Shown: one piece after another, positions 43,145 to 50,440 of the stretch
How positions within the stretch are numbered: position 1 is the stretch's first letter
Layout of the letters: every line of letters starts with the position of its first letter
Assembly: GCA_050633265.1 (NCBI GenBank)
Contig: JBOEGE010000001.1
Location: 248,001 to 312,000, forward strand
Direction of reading: 5' to 3'
DNA from: JBLHZY01 sp050633265
Lineage (GTDB): Bacteria; Pseudomonadota; Alphaproteobacteria; Rhodobacterales; Rhodobacteraceae
Length of the DNA stretch: 64,000 nt
The notes under the pieces: model-generated
What the model saw: the letters and a program-made list of their open reading frames with translations, nothing else
What the model was told of the DNA's origin: nothing
Databases searched by the model: none
Program-made: the position numbers and the translations under genes

Positions 43145-43333
43145 ATGAAACGAATTGGAACTCTGGCCGTTGTCGCGGCACTTTTGAGCACACCAGCCCT
43201 TGCGGGCGGCTATATTGAGCCACAGATTGAAGCGCCGGTGATCGTTGCAGAAACGACGGGCTCATCGGCCAATAAAGACAATGTTATCGTGATGATGATC
43301 TTGGCTTTGGTCTTTGCAGGCGTGGCGCGCTAA
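43145..43333 (+). CDS. Small exported protein with C-terminal hydrophobic segment
   Basis: 62 residues. Signal peptide MKRIGTLAVVAALLSTPALA/GG, a short mature part (YIEPQIEAPVIVAETTGSSANK) and a C-terminal membrane-like stretch DNVIVMMILALVFAGVAR. GGGGAACGAG precedes the ATG. Similar tiny proteins are frequent in Rhodobacterales and unnamed. The gene stands alone between the DUF502 gene and bdhA. Confidence 0.65.
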   Translation: MKRIGTLAVVAALLSTPALAGGYIEPQIEAPVIVAETTGSSANKDNVIVMMILALVFAGVAR

Positions 43334-43480
43334 GCCAATTTCAGGCCAGACCTGCTTCGCGACTATTAATAAACGCTGCGGCATCGCTTTGGCGTAAAGC
43401 TTATTATAGTGCAGTTATTTCAATGCGTTGCAAGGCAAAGTTTACCTAAATAACGAAGCCGCGCCTAGCGCCTTTGGGAT

Positions 43481-43513
43481 GCCTCCGGCGGGGATATTTG
43501 CACAACTGTGAAA
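43481..43513 (-). repeat. Dispersed repeat, inverted copy
   Basis: Reverse complement of the core found at 16798, 39905 and 40086, with one substitution (TTTCACAGTTGTGCAAATATCC...). It lies 33 nt beyond the bdhA stop, in the 212-bp gap to the small exported gene. A CATATG is also found nearby (43533), as in the tandem pair. Confidence 0.8.
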
Positions 43514-43545
43514 CCAAAGCGCGCGCTTTATCATATGGCGCGGGT

Positions 43546-44319
43546 TTAGAGCGCGGTCCAGCCACCATCAATGCTGATCGTTGTTCCGGTGATCTGGGCG
43601 GCAGCATCTGAAGCGAGAAACGCCACCGTACCGCCGATCTGTTCGGTTGTGGCGAATTGTTTGGAGGGCTGGCGCGCGAGCAGGATATCGCGGATGACTT
43701 TTTCGCGGTCCATCCCATATTCTTTCATCGTATCAGGGATTTGCGCCTCGACCAGCGGGGTTAAGACATAGCCCGGGCAGATCGCGTTGCAGGTGATTTC
43801 CTCTTCGGCGGTTTCCAGCGCTGTGACTTTGGAAAAGCCCACAATCCCGTGTTTTGCCGCCACATAAGCGGATTTATAGGGCGAGGCGGTTAACCCATGC
43901 GCGGAGGCGATATTGATGATCCGCCCCCAGCCCGCCGCGCGCATCATTGGCAGAGCAGCGGCCGTTGTATGAAAGGCCGAGGAGAGATTGATCGCGAGGA
44001 TGCGATCCCATGTCTCGGCTGGAAATTCTTCAATCGGGGCAACATGTTGGATGCCTGCGTTGTTGACCAGAATATCGCAAGTACCGGCGTCTTGGATCAA
44101 CTGGCGACAGGCCGCACCATCCGACATATCCGCTGCGATATAGCGCGCCTCAACCCCGTGTTCCTGAGCGATCTCTGCGGCGAGCGCATGATCCTGCGGG
44201 CGATCCGTAAAGGAATTGAGCACGACATGCGCGCCAAGCCGGGCCAACTCGCGCGCGACGCCAAGCCCGATGCCCGAATTCGATCCAGTAATGATTGCGG
44301 TTTTTCCAGCCAGTGACAT
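43546..44319 (-). CDS. bdhA: 3-hydroxybutyrate dehydrogenase
   Basis: 257-residue short-chain dehydrogenase. NAD-binding TGSNSGIGLGVA, NNAGIQHVAPIEEF, catalytic Ser-Tyr-Lys (NIASAHGLTASPYKSAYVAAKHG) and the BDH-type region ICPGYVLTPLVEAQIPD ... LLARQPSKQFATTEQIGG. Oxidises D-3-hydroxybutyrate to acetoacetate, typically in polyhydroxybutyrate turnover. AAGGAG lies upstream of the ATG. Monocistronic. Confidence 0.93.
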   Translation of the reverse strand: MSLAGKTAIITGSNSGIGLGVARELARLGAHVVLNSFTDRPQDHALAAEIAQEHGVEARYIAADMSDGAACRQLIQDAGTCDILVNNAGIQHVAPIEEFPAETWDRILAINLSSAFHTTAAALPMMRAAGWGRIINIASAHGLTASPYKSAYVAAKHGIVGFSKVTALETAEEEITCNAICPGYVLTPLVEAQIPDTMKEYGMDREKVIRDILLARQPSKQFATTEQIGGTVAFLASDAAAQITGTTISIDGGWTAL

Positions 44320-44492
44320 ATCTGCGCTCCTTGGGTTAACCCCTCAAAGATAGATGCTGCGCGCGCAAAGAACAGAGCAAATTTATCTCGCGCCTGCAAA
44401 GCCCGGCGCATTCCTAACAGAATCACTCATATTGCGCCGCTTTGCCCGCCTGACGCGCAGGTCAATCCGCGCCAAAACCCCAACAAATGCTC

Positions 44493-44522
44493 AAAAAAAA
44501 ACGCCAGCACGAAGCTGGCGTT
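44493..44522 (-). terminator. Intrinsic terminator of the candidate small RNA
   Basis: Nine-bp stem (44500-44508 with 44514-44522), 5-nt loop and a long T-run on the minus strand (44493-44500). No protein-coding gene on that strand ends here. Confidence 0.92.
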
Positions 44523-44569
44523 AAGTTATTGAGGCAGGTTTCATACAGGCAAGAAACCTATCGAGCAGT
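44493..44569 (-). ncRNA. Candidate small RNA, about 77 nt
   Basis: Read on the minus strand: predicted start near 44569, 7 nt after a TATATA -10 box; a 7-bp hairpin AGGTTTC / GAAACCT with a 10-nt loop (44536-44559); a single-stranded linker GCCTCAATAACTT; then a terminator AACGCCAGC-TTCGT-GCTGGCGTT followed by eight or nine Ts. There is no ribosome site or useful frame. The hairpin, unpaired linker and U-rich terminator form the usual Hfq-dependent sRNA design, and hfq is present at 62622. It is divergent from the peptide-binding protein gene, which might be a target or only a neighbour. I cannot match it to a named family. Confidence 0.72.
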
Positions 44570-44575
44570 GACACT

Positions 44576-44604
44576 TATATACGCGAGCAAGCGCTCACCG
44601 CCAA
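44576..44604 (-). promoter_or_regulatory. Promoter of the candidate small RNA
   Basis: On the minus strand TTGGCG (44604-44599), a 17-nt spacer and TATATA (44581-44576). Spacing is ideal for the housekeeping sigma factor. Confidence 0.7.
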
Positions 44605-44683
44605 GCTAAAAGTTTGAAAAGGCTAAAGTCCCGGTCTACTCTCCCCTCCAAAGAATAAGGGCAGCAGGGGCATTGTTTACCAA

Positions 44684-46504
44684 ATGAGATCAGAGTTTTT
44701 CCGCCAGGCGCTTAGTGTCGCCAGCATCTGCGCCGTGGCTTTGTTAACGGATAGCGCGATTGCCGAGCCGCACCATGGCATAGCTATGTATGGTGCGCCC
44801 GCCCTTCCACAGGATTTTGTGTCTCTCCCCTACGTCAACCCAAGCGCCCCTAAGGGCGGCGCGATCATCTTTGGTGAACCCGGCGGCTTTGACAGCCTCA
44901 ATCCGTTCATTCGTAAAGGCACCGCGCCTTGGGGTATTAACGCCCATGTTTACGAGACCTTAATGGGCCGTTCGATCGACGAGCCTTTCACGCTTTACGG
45001 GCTTTTGGCCGAATCGGTCGATGTGGCGCCGGATCGCTCTTGGGTCGAATTCACACTGCGAGCGCAGGCGCGATTCTCAGATGGCACCCCGGTGTCCATT
45101 GAGGATGTGATGTGGAGCTATGAAACCTTGGGCACCATCGGCGACCCGAAATACCATTCCGCATGGGAACAGATTGAAGAGATGGCGCAAACCGGCCCGC
45201 GCTCGTTGCGCTTCACCTTCAACAATGACAACCGAGAATTGGCGCTTCTGATGGGGATGCGCCCCGTGCTGAAAAAGGCCCAATGGGAGGGGCGCGCCTT
45301 TGATAAAAGCGGCTTTGATGTGCTGCCCATCGGCTCTGCGCCTTACGCGATCCAAGCCCATACGCCGGGCCGCTCGATCACATTCAAGCGCAATCCCGAT
45401 TACTGGGGCGCGGATATCCCCTTTATGGTTGGAAAAGCCAATTTCGATGAGATCCGCTATGAATTTTTTGGCGATGGCGATGTTGTGTTTGAGGCCTTCA
45501 AAGCGGGCGAAATCAACACCTACCGCGAAGGCAATGCTGCCCGCTGGAACGCCCAATATGATTTCCCCGCGGTGCAGAATGGCAGCGTCATCAAATCCAC
45601 CATCCCCAATCAATATCCTTCTGGAATCAAAGGCTTCGTGATGAACACCCGCCGCCCCGCCTTTGCCGATTGGCGGGTGCGCGCGGCAATGATGCAGGCC
45701 TTCAACTTTGAATATATTTCAGAGACGATCACAGGCGGCGCCCTGCCCCGCATAACCTCCTATTTTTCCAACTCCCCGCTCGGCCTTCAGCCCGGCCCCG
45801 CAAGCGGCAAAGTCGCCGAACTGCTCGCCCCCTTTGCCGCCGATCTGCCCCCCGGAACGCTCGAAAATATCGCCCTGCCGCAATCCGATGGCACCGCGCG
45901 CAACCGCAAAAACATCGCCCGCGCCATGGAGCTGATGGAGGCCGCAGGCTACACCATCCAAAACGGCGTGATGACCGGCAAAGATGGCGCCCCCTTCACC
46001 TTTGAGATCCTGCTCAAACAGGGCAACAACGAAGTGCAAAACATCTTCGATATCTTCGCACAAGGCCTCAATCGCATCGGCATCTCGCCCAAAATCACCG
46101 TGATCGACAGCGCCCAATATATTGAACGCACCCGCGATTACGAATTCGATATGGCCTATTACACCCGCACATTGACCCTTTCACCGGGCAATGAACAACG
46201 CCTCTACTGGGGCTCAAAAAGCGCCGATATCCCCAATACGCGCAATTGGATGGGCCTCAAAAGCAAAGCGGCCGATACAATGATCGAAACCATGCTCTCA
46301 ACCACATCCCAAGAGGAATTCACCGCCGCAACCCGCGCCCTTGATCGCATCCTGACAGCAGGCAATTACGTGATCCCAATCTGGTACTCCACAAGCGCCA
46401 CAATCGCCCATACAAGCGATCTCCACTACCCAGATCGCATCCCGCTCTACGGCGCCACAGTCGGATTTCAGCCAGATACCTGGTGGTATAAAGATAACAA
46501 ATAG
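44684..46504 (+). CDS. Peptide-type ABC transporter, periplasmic binding protein (YejA-like)
   Basis: 606-residue family 5 solute-binding protein (OppA/DppA superfamily). Signal peptide to about residue 27 (SAIA/EPHHGIAMYG). The opening HGIAMYGAPALPQDFVSLPYVNPSAPKGG and GGFDSLNPFIRKG resemble YejA, the binding protein of the Yej oligopeptide/microcin C importer. No permease or ATPase gene is adjacent, so it is an orphan that must work with components elsewhere. Expression begins beside a divergent candidate sRNA. Confidence 0.88.
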   Translation: MRSEFFRQALSVASICAVALLTDSAIAEPHHGIAMYGAPALPQDFVSLPYVNPSAPKGGAIIFGEPGGFDSLNPFIRKGTAPWGINAHVYETLMGRSIDEPFTLYGLLAESVDVAPDRSWVEFTLRAQARFSDGTPVSIEDVMWSYETLGTIGDPKYHSAWEQIEEMAQTGPRSLRFTFNNDNRELALLMGMRPVLKKAQWEGRAFDKSGFDVLPIGSAPYAIQAHTPGRSITFKRNPDYWGADIPFMVGKANFDEIRYEFFGDGDVVFEAFKAGEINTYREGNAARWNAQYDFPAVQNGSVIKSTIPNQYPSGIKGFVMNTRRPAFADWRVRAAMMQAFNFEYISETITGGALPRITSYFSNSPLGLQPGPASGKVAELLAPFAADLPPGTLENIALPQSDGTARNRKNIARAMELMEAAGYTIQNGVMTGKDGAPFTFEILLKQGNNEVQNIFDIFAQGLNRIGISPKITVIDSAQYIERTRDYEFDMAYYTRTLTLSPGNEQRLYWGSKSADIPNTRNWMGLKSKAADTMIETMLSTTSQEEFTAATRALDRILTAGNYVIPIWYSTSATIAHTSDLHYPDRIPLYGATVGFQPDTWWYKDNK

Positions 46505-46515
46505 AAAGCGTTACA

Positions 46516-46653
46516 ATGAAAAGTTCACGTAAAATCGCCACCCTAGTTCTGCTGCTTACCGCCCTCTCCGCCTGCACGGTCGCACGCGTCGGAACCGGCA
46601 TCACCAAAGGCGCGGTCAAAACCACAGCCAAAGTCGCCACAGCCCCATTCTAA
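46516..46653 (+). CDS. Small lipoprotein, 45 residues
   Basis: Reads MKSSRKIATLVLLLTALSAC and then a basic/Ala-Thr-rich tail (TVARVGTGITKGAVKTTAKV ... PF). The lipobox LSAC makes Cys20 the lipidated residue. It starts 11 nt after the binding-protein stop and is probably co-transcribed. Tiny lipoproteins of this composition are common and unnamed in Rhodobacterales; function unknown. The ribosome site is weak (AAAGCG). Confidence 0.7.
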   Translation: MKSSRKIATLVLLLTALSACTVARVGTGITKGAVKTTAKVATAPF

Positions 46654-46761
46654 GCAAAGCCCCCCCTTTGGCCGCGCCCCACGCCCGCAAGCGCTCCGGC
46701 CCTGCAAATCTCCCATTTACCGCGCAATGCGCAGCACGCCCGCACTTCAGCCGCAAGCCAT

Positions 46762-46785
46762 ACTTTTTCTTGGCAAAAATACTCA
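46762..46785 (-). repeat. 24-bp dispersed repeat, copy 1
   Basis: Reverse complement of 61202-61225, identical over 24 bp (core GTATTTTTGCCAAGAAAAAG). It lies between the small lipoprotein and the XRE-cupin gene, near gene ends, as does the other copy. Confidence 0.75.
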
Positions 46786-46805
46786 ATCCCAAGGCCGCAA
46801 CGCGC

Positions 46806-47435
46806 CTAATCCAGTGAGGTCACCCACAGAATGGTCGCATCATCCTCGGAGATCGAAATCACATTATGCCCCATCGAGGCATCATAATACGCGCTATCCC
46901 CGCGCCGCATCTCGACAGGTTCATAAAACTCGGTGATCAGCCGGATCGCCCCGGTCAAAACATACAAGAATTCTTCGCCGTCATGGCGCACCCAGCCGTC
47001 AAATTCCTCAAAGGCGCGCGCCCGAATACGTGCGCGATACGGCAACATCTGCTTTTTCGTCAGCCCTGCGGCCAGCATCTCATGCTCATAGGTCGTCGTG
47101 GCATGGGCCGCTCCCTCGCCCGAGCGCACCGTCACCATCCGCCCCGAAACCTGCGCCTTGCGCGGCGGGGTAAAGAGCTGGGGCACCGAAATCTCAAGCC
47201 CAACCGCCAGTTTCTTCAACGCCTCATAAGTGGGCGACATCTGGCCATTTTCGATCTTGGATAGGGTGGATCGCGCCAATCCGGCCTGATTTGCCGCCTG
47301 CTCAAGCGTCCAATCGCGGGCCTTGCGCAGCTCGCGCACCCGCGCCCCCAAATCAAGCGGATTGGGCGCATCTTGGCCGCCGCTTTCACGGGCCAAACGG
47401 ATCAATGAGGGTTCAGATGTTTTCTCCATAGCCAT
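46806..47435 (-). CDS. XRE-family regulator with C-terminal cupin domain
   Basis: About 209 residues. N-terminal helix-turn-helix (LGARVRELRKARDWTLEQAANQAGLARSTLSKIENGQMSP) and C-terminal cupin_2 sensor (HDGEEFLYVLTGAIRLI ... MRRGDSAYYDASMGHNVIS). The family often controls the divergent neighbour and senses small metabolites. Here the neighbour is an acyl-CoA synthetase whose ATG is 60 nt away, so the operator probably lies between them. Start uncertain: ATGs at 47435 and 47429, and a longer frame upstream. Confidence 0.85.
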   Translation of the reverse strand: MAMEKTSEPSLIRLARESGGQDAPNPLDLGARVRELRKARDWTLEQAANQAGLARSTLSKIENGQMSPTYEALKKLAVGLEISVPQLFTPPRKAQVSGRMVTVRSGEGAAHATTTYEHEMLAAGLTKKQMLPYRARIRARAFEEFDGWVRHDGEEFLYVLTGAIRLITEFYEPVEMRRGDSAYYDASMGHNVISISEDDATILWVTSLD

Positions 47436-47494
47436 GTCATAATGCGATAGCCCGCCCCCTTGCAACTGCGCAGCGCCGCGCATACCCCTAATCC

Positions 47495-49027
47495 ATGAAA
47501 ACCGCGATCCATGATGAAGGCGCTCAAACGCCGCCGCCCGCCCGCTTTAATATGGCCGCCCATGTGCTGCGCCACGCCGATGATCTCCCCGAGAAACCGG
47601 CGCTTGAACTGCTAAGCCCGGGCCAGCCCGCGCATATCTGGAGCTTTCGCGATGTCGCGCGCGCCGTGCGCGGCCTTGCCACTGGCCTCTTGGCGCGCGG
47701 CCTTACGCCGGGCGATCACATCCTGATGCGCCTCTCAAATAGCGTTGACTTTCCAATCACTTACCTCGCCTGCATCACAGCAGGCCTGATCCCGATCCCT
47801 ACCTCCTCGCAGCTCACCAAACGCGAAATCACCAAAATCGCCGATGAAATCGCGCCCAAATTGATCATCGCAACTCAAGGTATCGCCCTGCCGGATCACC
47901 CCGCCCCCATCTTAAACGCAGCGCAGCTTCCCGCGCTCTATACCCTGCCGCCCGCCGCCTTTGATCTGGGCGATCCCAACCGCCCGGCCTATATGATCTA
48001 TACCTCAGGCACCTCCGGCATCCCGCGCGCGGTGATCCATGCGCATCGGGCCATCTGGGCGCGCGAAATGATGCATGAAGGCTGGTATGGGCTGCGCCAG
48101 AATGATCGCTTGATGCACGCAGGCGCCTTCAATTGGACCTATACGCTTGGCACCGGCCTGATGGATCCCTGGAGCGCCGGCGCCACCGCATTGATCGCCG
48201 CAGAAGGCACAAGCCCCAATGAGTTCCCCGCCCTGATCGCAAAACATAACGCCACGATTTTTGCAGCGGTTCCGGGGGTTTACCGCCAAATCCTCAAGCA
48301 AGATATCCCCGCAATGCCGCATCTGCGCCACGGGCTCTCGGCTGGCGAAAAGCTTAGCCCAGCCATCCGCGCCGCTTGGAACAACGCCACAAACACGCAT
48401 ATCTTTGAGGCATTCGGCATGTCAGAATGCAGCACATTCATCTCCGGCAGCCCCGCCCATCCTGCCCCGCAAGGCGCGCTTGGCTATCCGCAAAAAGGCC
48501 GACGCGTTGCGATCCTGGGCGAAAACGGCCTGGCTGCGCGCGATGAGCCGGGTATTCTGCCCATCAGCGCGCGCGACAATGGGCTGATGCTTGGCTATTA
48601 CGGCGCGCCAGAAGCCACGAAAGAGAAATTCATCGAAACCAAATCCGGCGCAACAAGCGAACACTGGTTTGCCACTGGCGATTCCGCCCTTATGGCGCAG
48701 GATGGCGCAATCACCTATCTGGGGCGCGCGGATGATATGATGAATGCGGGCGGGTTTCGCGTCTCACCGATCGAGATTGAGAGCGTCTTTAACGCCCATG
48801 AAGCCATCCATGAAAGCGCCGCGGTGGCGCTGACTGTAAAAGCCAACACCACCGTCATTTGCCTGTATTATACTGCCGATGCCCCTCTTGCGGAGGCTCT
48901 GCTGAGTGATATCGCCGCCGATACCCTTGCGCGCTATAAACAGCCGCGAAAGTTTGTCCATGTGGCGCAACTGCCGAAAAACGCCAATGGCAAACTGCTT
49001 CGCAAACAGCTGCGCGAAGCCGATTAA
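47495..49027 (+). CDS. Acyl-CoA synthetase (AMP-forming; benzoate-CoA-ligase-like)
   Basis: 510 residues, ANL superfamily. P-loop YTSGTSGIPRAVIHAHRAI (about residue 168), A5 motif EAFGMSECSTFIS, A7/A8 region TGDSALMAQDGAITYLGRADDMMNAGGFRVSPIEIE and catalytic Lys in NANGKLLRKQL. Activates a carboxylic acid as acyl-adenylate, then as CoA thioester. The layout resembles benzoate/acetate-type ligases (DDMMNAGG), but the acid is not determined. Divergent from the XRE-cupin regulator, which probably controls it. Confidence 0.87.
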   Translation: MKTAIHDEGAQTPPPARFNMAAHVLRHADDLPEKPALELLSPGQPAHIWSFRDVARAVRGLATGLLARGLTPGDHILMRLSNSVDFPITYLACITAGLIPIPTSSQLTKREITKIADEIAPKLIIATQGIALPDHPAPILNAAQLPALYTLPPAAFDLGDPNRPAYMIYTSGTSGIPRAVIHAHRAIWAREMMHEGWYGLRQNDRLMHAGAFNWTYTLGTGLMDPWSAGATALIAAEGTSPNEFPALIAKHNATIFAAVPGVYRQILKQDIPAMPHLRHGLSAGEKLSPAIRAAWNNATNTHIFEAFGMSECSTFISGSPAHPAPQGALGYPQKGRRVAILGENGLAARDEPGILPISARDNGLMLGYYGAPEATKEKFIETKSGATSEHWFATGDSALMAQDGAITYLGRADDMMNAGGFRVSPIEIESVFNAHEAIHESAAVALTVKANTTVICLYYTADAPLAEALLSDIAADTLARYKQPRKFVHVAQLPKNANGKLLRKQLREAD

Positions 49028-49272
49028 TCTTGTGCGATGTCGGCCGAAATGAACTCAACCGAGCTCAACGAACCAAAATCAACATAAGCAATGGCCCAAT
49101 CTTCAAGGTAGGTGTTCATCACACCAAGCCCGATCGAAAGCGCCGTAACGCCCCCCACGAGAAGCGTCATAAAAGGAATACGCGCCCGCTTGCGGGGGGC
49201 CTTGGATGCGCCTGCATGCCCGCCGGAGGAGCCGGATTTGCTGCGCGAGGGAAGTTCTTGAACATATGTCAT
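49024..49272 (-). CDS. Small single-span membrane protein, function unknown
   Basis: 82 residues. Basic, Ser/Gly-rich N-terminus (ELPSRSKSGSSGGHAGASKAPRKRARI), one membrane span (PFMTLLVGGVTALSIGLGVM), and a short acidic end. The positive-inside rule puts the N-terminus in the cytoplasm. It is convergent with the acyl-CoA synthetase, overlapping it by 4 nt. The ATG at 49272 is preferred over a GTG at 49278; the ribosome site is weak. No family recognised. Confidence 0.5.
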   Translation of the reverse strand: MTYVQELPSRSKSGSSGGHAGASKAPRKRARIPFMTLLVGGVTALSIGLGVMNTYLEDWAIAYVDFGSLSSVEFISADIAQD

Positions 49273-49741
49273 CGTCACTGTCGCCCGATAAGTTTCGCCT
49301 GTGAAGGCCTCAATGAAGGAATACGAGTTTTCTCGTTTATTGACATCAGCTTAGCAAAGATTTCTGCGCAGGTCACGCAAGGGAAGCTGTAACGTTTTCA
49401 CCGCCAAATAATGCGAACATGGCGCGAACAAAGGGCGAAAATGGCCCAGTTTGCAAATTTGCAAACCCTGCAAAACACAAGATATAGGCCAAGCAGAACA
49501 TCGACCTGTTTGGAAATTGTGATCAGGAAGAATATTTTCCTTTCTGTCGCCGCGCTGCAGCATGCCCGGGCCGCCATCCCGCCAAACTCAGCCAAATCAC
49601 TGGGCAAACCACAGCCAAACCACAACCAAAACACTGCGCAAATCGCGCCCACTTCCGCCGCCCAAAAGCTGCCCTTGCTTGACGCAAGCCCCCGCGCCCT
49701 CTAGGCCCAAACCAAAGCTTCGCGCGAAAAAGGATGCCGCT
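49273..49741. other. 469-bp intergenic region with a perfect palindrome
   Basis: Divergent region between the small membrane protein and the FrnE-like gene. Its notable content is the 18-bp palindrome at 49449-49466. The ribosome site AAGGA (49728-49732) of the next gene ends it. No gene seen. Confidence 0.5.
49449..49466. promoter_or_regulatory. 18-bp perfect palindrome GTTTGCAAATTTGCAAAC
   Basis: Two abutting TTTGCAAA half-sites form a perfect dyad. TTTGCAAA is the half-site I recall for RamB/ScfR-type (PccR) regulators of short-chain acyl-CoA metabolism. It lies 276 nt before the FrnE-like ATG and 177 nt before the small membrane protein. Operator role inferred. Confidence 0.55.
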
Positions 49742-50374
49742 ATGGTCAAGCTCGATATTATCTCCGATCCGATTTGCCCCTGGTGCTACATCGGCAAAGC
49801 CCAACTTGACCGCGCGCTTGAGGCCAATCCCGACCACCCGTTTGAAATCGAGTGGCACCCGTTTCAGCTCAACCCCGATATGCCCGAGGGCGGCATGGAC
49901 CGGGTTGAATATCTTGAGCATAAATTCGGCGGCAAAGACGGCGCGGTCAAAGCCTATGCGCCAGTTCTTGAGGCCGCCGAAGCAGCCGGCCTTAACATCG
50001 ATTTCGGCGCCATCAAACGCACCCCAAATACGATCAACGCGCATCGCTTAATCCACTGGGCCGGCATTGAGGGGCGCCAAACGGCCGCCGTCTCCGCCCT
50101 GTTCAAAGCCTATTTCGTTGAGGGGCGCGACATTGGCGATGTGGATACGCTGGCCGATATCGCCGATAGCCTTGGCATGGATGCCGCCCTTGCGCGCCGC
50201 TTGCTCAACACGGATGAAGACATCGAAGAAATCCGCGCGCGCGATGCCCATACCCGCGAGCGCGGCGTGACCGGCGTTCCGACATTTGTCGTCGCGCAAC
50301 AACATGCCGTGCCCGGCGCTCAGCCCGCAAGCCTTTGGGGAAAAGTCATCCAAGAGCTCAAATCACAGAGCTAA
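49742..50374 (+). CDS. DsbA-family thioredoxin-fold oxidoreductase (FrnE-like)
   Basis: 210 residues, cytoplasmic (no signal peptide). DSBA-like fold with CPWC redox motif at residues 11-14 (ISDPICPWCYIGK), helical insertion, NAHRLIHWAGIEGRQ and cis-Pro loop GVTGVPTFVVAQQHAVPGAQ, which are the FrnE/polyketide-isomerase-like hallmarks. It probably acts as a thiol oxidoreductase or isomerase in stress defence. The ATG at 49742 follows AAGGA at 9 nt. Followed by an MFS gene 66 nt downstream. Confidence 0.88.
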   Translation: MVKLDIISDPICPWCYIGKAQLDRALEANPDHPFEIEWHPFQLNPDMPEGGMDRVEYLEHKFGGKDGAVKAYAPVLEAAEAAGLNIDFGAIKRTPNTINAHRLIHWAGIEGRQTAAVSALFKAYFVEGRDIGDVDTLADIADSLGMDAALARRLLNTDEDIEEIRARDAHTRERGVTGVPTFVVAQQHAVPGAQPASLWGKVIQELKSQS

Positions 50375-50440
50375 GGCGCAAAGCCGCTTGCCTCCAAATT
50401 CTCGCGTGTTAGGTCTGAACCCCTGACATAAAGGTCCGCT

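Larger units (their letters stand above)
44320..44683. other. 364-bp region between bdhA and the peptide-binding protein gene
   Basis: Contains the bdhA promoter region at the left and, from 44493 to 44604, a complete minus-strand transcription unit without a reading frame (see ncRNA). The rest holds the promoter and leader of the peptide-binding protein gene, with AGGGG at 44665-44669. Confidence 0.6.

Noticed and set aside
42084..43265. Minus-strand frame of about 393 residues
   Set aside because: Antisense to the DUF502 gene and the small exported gene, without recognisable domain.
43047..43452. TTTACC(T)-type short dyads (near 37519, 43048 and 43438) that might be one operator
   Set aside because: Arms are only 5 bp, spacers differ (7, 5, 0) and sequence flanks disagree, so a shared site is not supported.
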